In this document: piece by piece, positions 35,555-41,715 of the stretch
How the letters are laid out: each line of letters opens with the position of its first letter
How positions within the stretch are numbered: position 1 is the first letter of the stretch
Source: an uncultured Oscillospiraceae bacterium
Lineage (GTDB): Bacteria; Bacillota; Clostridia; Oscillospirales; Oscillospiraceae
NCBI GenBank assembly: GCA_944386055.1
Contig: CALWZP010000007.1
Coordinates: forward strand, 39,832 to 103,831
Direction of reading: 5' to 3'
Length of the DNA: 64,000 nt
Program-made: the position numbers and the translations under genes
Notes under the pieces: generated by a model
What the model saw: only the letters and a program-made list of their open reading frames with translations
The model's database searches: none
Told to the model about the DNA's origin: nothing

Positions 35555-36511
35555 ATGGAACAGACCTTATTTCAAAGCTATGCGGCCAATCGGGGCTATC
35601 GTTTTCTGGGGGATGTGGCAGTGGGGGTTTGCAATGGCTACCCCTTTCACATGACGGTACGCAGCGGCAAGATCGATGTGGTGTCGGCGGTTTTCCGCCT
35701 GCAGAAAACGCCCCCGGCCCGGCTGGTGCGGCAGGCCAGGAGAGAGCTGCCCAAAAACTGCGCGGTGCTCAGCAGCGCGGGCCAGCTGACCCTCACCTGC
35801 AGCGGCCAGGGAGAGGAGCTGCTGCAGCAGACGGACGGCGCCATGCGCCAGGTCACCGGAATGCTGCGGGAGGCGGCGGCCCAGGTGCCGGACACCTGCC
35901 CGCTGTGCCGGAAGAAGGGATGCGACGCGCTGGCACTGGTGGGAGGATATGTCCCCGTTCACCGCGCCTGCTGCCAGCAGCAGGCGTACGACACCGTGTC
36001 CAGAGGGGAGGTAAACCGCGCCACCGGGAGCTATCTCACCGGCTTTGTGGGGGCGCTCATCGGCGGGCTGGTGGGCAGCCTGCCCACCCTGTTTACCATT
36101 CTGGTTTTTCAGTACATGATCGCACTGCTGTACGCCCTGATTCCCCTGGGCGCTTACTTTGGCTATCGAAAGCTGCGGGGGCGGATGGACCGGGGGGCGG
36201 TGTGGCTGATCATCCTGGCCTCGGTGCTGGAGCTGTTCCTGCTGGAGCAGCTGTCCTTCTATCTCATCGTCGCCATGGCCTATGGCATCGTGCCCAGTCC
36301 TCTGGCAACCATGTCGCTGTATTTCCAGGTCATGGCCCCCGGGGATATCGCGGCATCCATGATTCCCTCCTTCATTTTCCTGCTGATAGGCATCTGGATC
36401 GTGTTCCGGAAGATCAGCACTACCAGCCAGGGGGAGGCGGCGGACGCCGGGCGCTGTGTGGAGAGCCTTCAGGACTGGCGGGGCGCCGGACAGAATCCCA
36501 TGGAATTTTGA
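35555..36511 (+). CDS. Membrane protein with zinc-ribbon-like Cys motif
   Basis: A 318-residue protein starting at ATG 35555 behind GGGAGGAGAGAGG. The soluble N-terminal 140 residues end in a CPLCRKKGCDAL ... CCQQQ Cys-rich patch that could bind zinc. Four to five membrane helices follow (GFVGALIGGLVGSLPTLFTILVF, MIALLYALIPLGAYFGY, VWLIILASVLELFLLEQLSFYLIVA, ASMIPSFIFLLIGIWIVF). The cytoplasmic tail is short. I do not recognise a family; the layout of soluble domain, Cys motif and membrane bundle resembles uncharacterised Firmicutes membrane proteins. It is a single-gene unit between a -10 TATAAT and a terminator. Confidence 0.75.
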   Translation: MEQTLFQSYAANRGYRFLGDVAVGVCNGYPFHMTVRSGKIDVVSAVFRLQKTPPARLVRQARRELPKNCAVLSSAGQLTLTCSGQGEELLQQTDGAMRQVTGMLREAAAQVPDTCPLCRKKGCDALALVGGYVPVHRACCQQQAYDTVSRGEVNRATGSYLTGFVGALIGGLVGSLPTLFTILVFQYMIALLYALIPLGAYFGYRKLRGRMDRGAVWLIILASVLELFLLEQLSFYLIVAMAYGIVPSPLATMSLYFQVMAPGDIAASMIPSFIFLLIGIWIVFRKISTTSQGEAADAGRCVESLQDWRGAGQNPMEF

Positions 36512-36527
36512 ACAGGCTCCTGACAGA

Positions 36528-36573
36528 GGAAGGGCGGGACCGCATCTGCGGTTCCGCCCTTCCGAATTTTATT
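36528..36573 (+). terminator. Terminator after the membrane protein gene
   Basis: Sixteen-bp stem (36528-36543 with 36548-36563, one G-U pair) followed by GAATTTTATTTTG. Confidence 0.8.
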
Positions 36574-36591
36574 TTGCTGTCCGGAGCCAAG

Positions 36592-37200
36592 TCACCAGTT
36601 GGTGGAGTAATGGCGTACCCGGAAGGTGGCGCCCAGCCCCTCACAGATGCCGCGGCAGCGCTGGATCTCCTCTGCGGGCATATTGTCCACCACGGTCATG
36701 ATGACGGTGGGGATGACCTTGGCCGCCTCCCGGGTGAAGTCCAGCATGGCCTGATAGGACGCCTCTCCGAACAGGGGACGGCACCGGCGGGCATAGGTAG
36801 CGGCGTCGGCGTCGTTGAGGGAGATGGACAGGATGTCGATGAGCCCCGCCATCAGGGGGACGGTGGCCCTGCCGTTGATGAGATCCCCGTGGCCGTTGGT
36901 GTCCATGCGGATGGGGAGGGGGAAGTCCGCCTCCTTCAGCTGCCGGCACACCCACAGGATGTCGTCCAGACGGTAGGTGGGCTCGCCGTACCCGCAGAAG
37001 ACCAGCTGCTTGAACTGCCCCGCGTCCCGGCCGCGGATGTCGGCGAGGATCTCCTCCCGGGTGGGCTCCCGCTCCAGCCAGAGGGAGTCGGCGCTGCCCA
37101 CCCCGTCCCCGGACGCCCGGAGACAGAACTCGCAGTTCATGTCGCAGCGGTTGGTGGTGTTGACATAGAGATTCTCGCCGTAGGTATAGGTGATGACCAT
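36592..37200 (-). CDS. TatD-linked radical SAM protein
   Basis: A 202-residue minimal radical SAM protein. The cluster motif C-x3-C-x2-C is in TNRCDMNCEFCLR near residue 18, and FCGYGEPTYRLDDI matches the GGEP SAM-binding segment. The protein ends after about 200 residues, without accessory clusters. It belongs, by size, sequence feel and position just after tatD, to the small radical SAM group catalogued as TatD-linked; the reaction is not known. ATG 37200 is preferred, ten bases after GGAGG, to a TTG 18 bases upstream. It is separated from tatD by about 20 bases and should be co-transcribed. Confidence 0.88.
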   Translation of the reverse strand: MVITYTYGENLYVNTTNRCDMNCEFCLRASGDGVGSADSLWLEREPTREEILADIRGRDAGQFKQLVFCGYGEPTYRLDDILWVCRQLKEADFPLPIRMDTNGHGDLINGRATVPLMAGLIDILSISLNDADAATYARRCRPLFGEASYQAMLDFTREAAKVIPTVIMTVVDNMPAEEIQRCRGICEGLGATFRVRHYSTNW

Positions 37201-37221
37201 GGTATCGTATGCCTCCAAAGC

Positions 37222-37986
37222 TCAGATGCGGAAGAACCGCCGTCCGTTTTCATAGGTGATGCGGGCCATCTCCTCGGGAGAGAGACCCTTCAGCTCGGCC
37301 ATGCGCTCGCAGGTATAGCGCACCAGGCCGGAGTGGCAGCGCTTGCCCCGGAAGGGGACGGGGGACATGTACGGGCTGTCCGTCTCCACCATCAGGCGGT
37401 CCGGCGGGATGGCCTGGACCGCCTCCACGGCCTTGCGGGCGTTGGGGTAGGTGAGCACCCCGGTGAAGGAGATCATCCATCCCAGCTCCACCAGCTCCCG
37501 GGCCATCTCCACGCTGCCTGAGTAGCAGTGGAACACCCCCCGCACCCGGGGGAACTCCTTCACGATGGACAGGCAGTCCCCATGGGCGTCCCGGTCGTGG
37601 ACGATCACCGGCAGGTTCAGTTCCTCCGCCAGGGCCAGCTGATCCCGGAACACCCGCTGCTGCAGCTCCCGGGGCGGGTTCTCCTTCCAGTAGTAGTCCA
37701 GACCGATCTCCCCGATGGCCACCACCTTGGGTTCCCGGGCCAGGGCGCGCAGCTCATCCAGACTCTCGGGGGCATAGGGGGCGCAGTCCTCCGGGTGCCA
37801 GCCCACGGCGGCATAGAGGAAGGGCCAGGCGCGGGCGAGCTCCACCGCCTTTTGGGAGGACGCCGGGTCGCAGCCCGGGTTCACCACCAGGGCCACCTCC
37901 TGGTCCGCCAGGGAGGAGAGCACCTCCTCCCGGTCGGGGTCGAACTGCCGGGAGTCATAGTGGGCATGGGTGTCGAACAGAACCAT
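37222..37986 (-). CDS. tatD: TatD-family metal-dependent DNase
   Basis: A 254-residue TIM-barrel hydrolase. Metal ligands are visible in DTHAHYD (H-x-H), GEIGLDYYW (Glu), VIVHDRDA (His), VFHCYSG (His) and VETDSPYM (Asp). TatD proteins are 3'-5' exonucleases and endonucleases acting in DNA turnover and repair. It is preceded by a stretch to 38100 with no gene and followed closely by the radical SAM gene, a pairing conserved in Clostridia. The start is ATG 37986. Confidence 0.95.
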   Translation of the reverse strand: MVLFDTHAHYDSRQFDPDREEVLSSLADQEVALVVNPGCDPASSQKAVELARAWPFLYAAVGWHPEDCAPYAPESLDELRALAREPKVVAIGEIGLDYYWKENPPRELQQRVFRDQLALAEELNLPVIVHDRDAHGDCLSIVKEFPRVRGVFHCYSGSVEMARELVELGWMISFTGVLTYPNARKAVEAVQAIPPDRLMVETDSPYMSPVPFRGKRCHSGLVRYTCERMAELKGLSPEEMARITYENGRRFFRI

Positions 37987-38100
37987 GTGGTTTCACCTCA
38001 CAGGGGGAATTTGTCCGCTCCCTATCATACCCCCTTTTTTTCCAAAACGCAATGGGGGAGGAAGGCAAGAAATCGGAGATTGGGAATTTGGCGGAACGAA

Positions 38101-38129
38101 AGGAGCCCCGGCCATCGGCCGGGGCTCCT
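38101..38129 (-). terminator. Terminator after the TraB/GumN gene
   Basis: Thirteen-bp perfect stem with three-base loop, 20 bases after the stop at 38149; followed on the minus strand by TTCG, so only a weak T-run. Confidence 0.55.
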
Positions 38130-38148
38130 GCTGAGGGGTATGGACAGC

Positions 38149-39570
38149 TCAGGGGGCGGGGACGACCTCCACGGTGTACCCCAGGTCACGAAGTCCCTGA
38201 ACGATGCCGGCAGAGCCGATCATATGGCCGGCGCCCACCACCATCAGGCCGGTGTGGGAGCCGGGCTGCTCCAGATACTCCTGGGCATAGGCGATCATAC
38301 CGGGATCCCGGTCGGTGAACAGCTTGCTGTTGAGTTCGTCGGTGCTCTGGATGATCTCATCCTTGGGATAGGCGGCGGCGAAGCCCTCGGTGTCCCGGGC
38401 CTTCCACTGATCCATCCAGGTGCCGATCAAAGCCACCTCCGCGTCCAGGGCCTCCTGGGTGGCGGGCTCCAGCGCCTCCTCGCCCAGAATCGCCGTGAGC
38501 GCATCCTTGGTCTCCTGGTCCATGGTGTCCACATCCAGGCACATGAGCAGGCCGGAGGCCAGGTAAACCTCCTGATACTCGGGGGACAGCCCGTCAAAGA
38601 TGCCGCCCTGGAAGGCATAGGTCTCCACCGCGTCGATGGGGATGCCGGCGTTGGCCGCCTTGGAGTTCACATACAGGTCGATGGCCACGGCGTTGGCGCC
38701 GGTGGTCTCGTCATCCAGCATGGCCAGAGACTGGAAGGAGCTGGCCAGGGCCCAGGCCTTGTACTGGGAGACCGTGGCCTCGTCCATGCCCATCTGAGCG
38801 GCGGTGTCCACCACCACCTGGTAAAGCTCGGGGGAGATGTGGTCGGCCAGGGTGGTACCGTCGGAGTACATCTGCATGGCGGCGAACTCCGCGATCTGCT
38901 CCTGGTCGTTGAAGTCCAGCTCAAAGGTCACCTGATCCGCCGTCAGGATGATGTCCCGCAGCTGCCGGTGGAAGGGATAGACATTGTTCCGGTCGGTGTG
39001 GATGCTCCCCAGCAGGTACAGGGTGTTCTCCCCGTTGGTGGCCTGCCACAGCAGACCCAGGGAGCCGGCGTTCTGCTGGTCATACAGGGACAGGATCAGG
39101 GCGTTGGCCATGGTCACCGCCTCCAGCACGGTGCAGGGCCGGTCCAGGTGCAGCCCGGTGCCGTCGCCGCACAGGGCGCCCACCGAGACCAGATAGTCCG
39201 CCGGGGCCTGGTCGATCTCCGGGAAGGCATAGGCGGCCGCCGCCTGGTACAGGGCGTTCACCACTCCGCCCCGGGTGGTGTCCAGCACCAGGGCCTCCTC
39301 CGAGGGCGCCCGCTGGGGCAGACCCAGCAGGGCCAGCTTGTCCGCCACCACGCCGGCGATGGCCTCCACCTGTTCCAGGGTCACGGTGTCCCCGTGGGTG
39401 AGGGCGATCTCGTCGCCGAACAGCCCCATGGCGTAGCCGTCGGCCAGCACGCCGGCGGCCCAGCCGGGCAGCGGCTCGGCCTGGGGAGCCTCCCCTTCCG
39501 CCGCCAGCACAGGGGTTGTGCCCATCATCAGGCCCAGGGCGAGAATCAGGGCCAAAAGCTTCCGTTTCAT
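38149..39570 (-). CDS. Secreted TraB/GumN-family protein with SLH-like N terminus
   Basis: A 473-residue exported protein. The signal peptide is residues 1-24 (MKRKLLALILALGLMMGTTPVLA). Two segments up to about residue 170 (GWAAGVLADGYAMGLFGDEIALTHGDTVTLEQVEAIAG and the following ADYLVSVGALCGDG ... CTVLEAVTMA) look like degenerate SLH or dockable wall-binding repeats. The rest is a TraB/PrgY/GumN domain: NTLYLLGSIHTD near residue 193, FELDF near 222, and the C-terminal GLMVVGAGHMIG block. Such domains resemble metalloprotease-like folds and in PrgY-type proteins inactivate signal peptides. Start ATG 39570; a longer frame reaches 39666 without signal-peptide logic. Confidence 0.85.
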   Translation of the reverse strand: MKRKLLALILALGLMMGTTPVLAAEGEAPQAEPLPGWAAGVLADGYAMGLFGDEIALTHGDTVTLEQVEAIAGVVADKLALLGLPQRAPSEEALVLDTTRGGVVNALYQAAAAYAFPEIDQAPADYLVSVGALCGDGTGLHLDRPCTVLEAVTMANALILSLYDQQNAGSLGLLWQATNGENTLYLLGSIHTDRNNVYPFHRQLRDIILTADQVTFELDFNDQEQIAEFAAMQMYSDGTTLADHISPELYQVVVDTAAQMGMDEATVSQYKAWALASSFQSLAMLDDETTGANAVAIDLYVNSKAANAGIPIDAVETYAFQGGIFDGLSPEYQEVYLASGLLMCLDVDTMDQETKDALTAILGEEALEPATQEALDAEVALIGTWMDQWKARDTEGFAAAYPKDEIIQSTDELNSKLFTDRDPGMIAYAQEYLEQPGSHTGLMVVGAGHMIGSAGIVQGLRDLGYTVEVVPAP

Positions 39571-39671
39571 AACAACATCCTCTCTGTTCAGGAATGAATC
39601 CGCGCCCATGGTAGCATGCCCTCCGGGGAAAGTCAACCGGGAGCCGCTGCCAGCAGGCCGTACCACAGGTC

Positions 39672-39700
39672 AGGATAGCATCTGCCGCGGAAAATGTCAA
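39672..39700 (-). promoter_or_regulatory. Promoter of the TraB/GumN gene
   Basis: Minus-strand TTGACA (39700-39695) and TATCCT (39677-39672) separated by 17 bases. Confidence 0.65.
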
Positions 39701-39705
39701 ATTAA

Positions 39706-39757
39706 ATTATCATTAAGATAATGCAATATCTTTCTGCACATTCTACCATTAGAATGT
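39706..39757 (+). promoter_or_regulatory. Paired operator-like inverted repeats before the XRE gene
   Basis: ATTATC/GATAAT (39706-39722, five-base spacer) and ACATTCTA/TAGAATGT (39738-39757, four-base spacer). They lie between the divergent TraB/GumN promoter and the XRE start, as expected of autoregulator operators. Confidence 0.5.
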
Positions 39758-39777
39758 GACAACAGGGAGGTGGCGGC

Positions 39778-40071
39778 ATGGTTGCAGAGAAGATCAAGCA
39801 CCTGCGGGAGCAGCAGGGCCTGACCCAGGCGGAGCTGTCCAAGCGGCTGGGAATCACCCGCTCCAGCGTGAACGCCTGGGAGATGGGCATCTCCGTCCCC
39901 TCCACCCAGTATCTTGTGGCCCTGGCCGATCTGTTCCGGGTCTCCACGGACTATCTTTTGGGGGTGGAGCGCTCTGCGGTCATGGACCTGTCCGGGCTGA
40001 CCCAGCGGGACACGGAGCTGGTATATGCTCTGGTGGAACATTTGAGAGCGAAGAACTCCGGCGAGGGGTAA
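39778..40071 (+). CDS. XRE-family transcriptional regulator
   Basis: A 97-residue DNA-binding protein. A Cro/CI-type helix-turn-helix fills residues 4-62 (IKHLREQQGLTQAELSKRLGITRSSVNAWEMGISVPSTQYLVALADLFRVSTDYLLG, standard pattern). A short C-terminal helix (DTELVYALVEHLRAKN) could mediate dimerisation. GGGAGG lies seven bases before ATG 39778. Two inverted repeats just upstream suggest it represses itself and perhaps the divergent TraB/GumN gene. A strong terminator follows directly. Confidence 0.93.
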   Translation: MVAEKIKHLREQQGLTQAELSKRLGITRSSVNAWEMGISVPSTQYLVALADLFRVSTDYLLGVERSAVMDLSGLTQRDTELVYALVEHLRAKNSGEG

Positions 40072-40096
40072 GAGCGGCTTCGGCCGCTCTTTTTTC
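40071..40096 (+). terminator. Terminator of the XRE gene
   Basis: AGAGCGGC/GCCGCTCT stem with TTCG tetraloop, followed by TTTTTC; it begins on the last base of the stop codon. Confidence 0.85.
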
Positions 40097-40106
40097 GCGC
40101 CGCACC

Positions 40107-40385
40107 TCAGCGGCGGGTATCCCACCACATGACGAAGGAGCGGGTCTCCCGCAGGAAGGTGACGGAGCCGTCGGCGTGGGCGGTGAGCCACCGGTCGGCG
40201 TTGGCGCGGAAGCGGCCCATGTCGGTGACAGGCTGGGCGGACAGACGGCTCAGCTGGGCATAGGCCTCCTCCCGGCTGGAGAAATCGGCGGTAAAGCCGT
40301 CGGGGAAGATGCGCACATTGGGCTCGTACCCCAGATCATAGGCGATGTTGAACATGACATTGTAGCTCAGCCTCCGGTCCTGAGG
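40107..40385 (-). pseudogene. C-terminal fragment of a class I SAM methyltransferase
   Basis: On the minus strand about 90 C-terminal residues remain, from near RRLSYNVMFNIAYDLGYEPNV to FVMWWDTRR at the stop. The pattern (NVRIFPDGFTADFSSREEAYAQL ... GSVTFLRETRSFVMWW) is the C-terminal lid of small class I methyltransferases common in this clade. The SAM-binding Rossmann part is absent: upstream of about 40385 the frame enters the antisense of the MFS gene, and no start with ribosome site exists. The fragment faces away from a likewise truncated transporter, so a single deletion probably removed both 5' ends. Confidence 0.7.
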
Positions 40386-40410
40386 GGGCGGAGAGAAGGC
40401 AGGCCGCGCC

Positions 40411-41514
40411 GTGGCCCCCGCGCTGAGTGTAATCCAGGCCCACTTCGCCGACAGCGGCCAGCTGTTCGTGCAGATGATCATCAGTGTGCCGGCGCTGTTC
40501 ATCGTCCTCACCAATTTCATCTTCCCCAGGCTGTGCCGTGTGTTCGGCACCAAAACACTGGTGCTCATCGGCCTTTTGCTGTACACGGCGGGAGGGTGCG
40601 CCGCAGGACTGTTTGACAACATCTTCCTGGTGCTTCTCATGCGCGCCCTGGTGGGCGTGGGGGTGGGCATCATCATGCCGCTGTCCACCGGCCTGCTGTC
40701 CTACTACTTCCCGCCCGAGCAGCAGGTGGGGCTAATGGGCTACTCCTCCGCCATGAACCAGATGGGGGGCGTGGTGGCCACCCTGCTGTCCGGGCTGCTG
40801 GCCAGCCTCAGCTGGCGGGCCAGCTTTCTGGTCTACCTGATGGGGCTGATCAGCATCGTGCTGTGCCTGATCTTCCTGCCCAACGACAAGATCACACAGG
40901 AGGACCCGGACGGGGCGGAGGGGGAGCGGGGAAAGCCCGCCGGCACGGACGGCGTGTTCCGGGCCAATTTCGTGTATATCCTGGCCATGTTCCTGCTGAT
41001 GTCCACCTTTTTCCTCTATCCCGCCAATTTTGCCCTGGAGACGGTGTCGGAGGGGATCATCCCCCAGCACTTCATCGAGGTCATTATGGCGGGGATGGAC
41101 TTCGTGGCCTTCTGCGGCGGACTGCTCTTCGTCCGCGCCAGGCTGCTCCTGGGGGGAAAGACCAAATTTCTGGCCCCGCTCTGCTTCCTGATCGGCTACC
41201 TGCTGCTGGCCCTGGTGGGGGGCTGGGCGGGTACGCTGCTGGGCTCAGTCTTTGTGGGCTTTGCCAACGGGGCCGGCATCCCCTATATTATGTCCGAGGC
41301 GTCCATGAAGGCGGGAAAGGCGGCGGCCACCACCGTCATGCCGCTGATCTCCGCGGCGCTGTACCTGGCCCAGTTCCTCTCCCCCGTGCTCATGTCCGCG
41401 GTGAACGGGGTATTTGGCGGCACAGCGGCGCATCTGCCCTACTGTCTGGCCGCCGTGCTCTCCGTCCTGTTCCTCCTGTGGTCCGCCCTGATCCCCACCG
41501 GAAAGGAAGCGTGA
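40411..41514 (+). pseudogene. MFS transporter missing its first helix
   Basis: A 367-residue DHA1-like major facilitator. Homology-like sequence begins abruptly at APALSVIQAHF, normally the end of helix 1, right behind a GTG at 40411; the in-frame stop 30 bases upstream leaves no room for the missing N terminus. Eleven helices remain, with the motif A-like RLCRVFGTKTLVLIG loop and RALVGVGVGIIMPLSTGLLSYYFPPEQQ intact. Either a GTG start gives a shortened protein or the gene is dead; the latter is likelier because helix 1 is essential in this fold. The break faces the methyltransferase fragment. Confidence 0.65.
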
Positions 41515-41645
41515 GCGGCCGGAACCGTGTGCCATCGTGATCCGTCTGTTACCGCCTCTACACCGGGCAGGATCGAGGGGGCAGAAGACGGCCGGCCGCG
41601 CCCCCAGTCTTTTCTGTATGCCGGCGGGACGGGGGAAACGGCCTC

Positions 41646-41674
41646 TTTTCAGCGGGGGGCGGCTGTGGTAAAAT
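41646..41674 (+). promoter_or_regulatory. Promoter of the GTPase-nuclease fusion
   Basis: TTTTCA (41646-41651) and TAAAAT (41669-41674) with a 17-base spacer, about 35 bases before the ATG at 41716. Confidence 0.5.
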
Positions 41675-41715
41675 ATTTTCCAAGAGACCGACACGGAAGA
41701 GAGGCGGCAGGGAAG

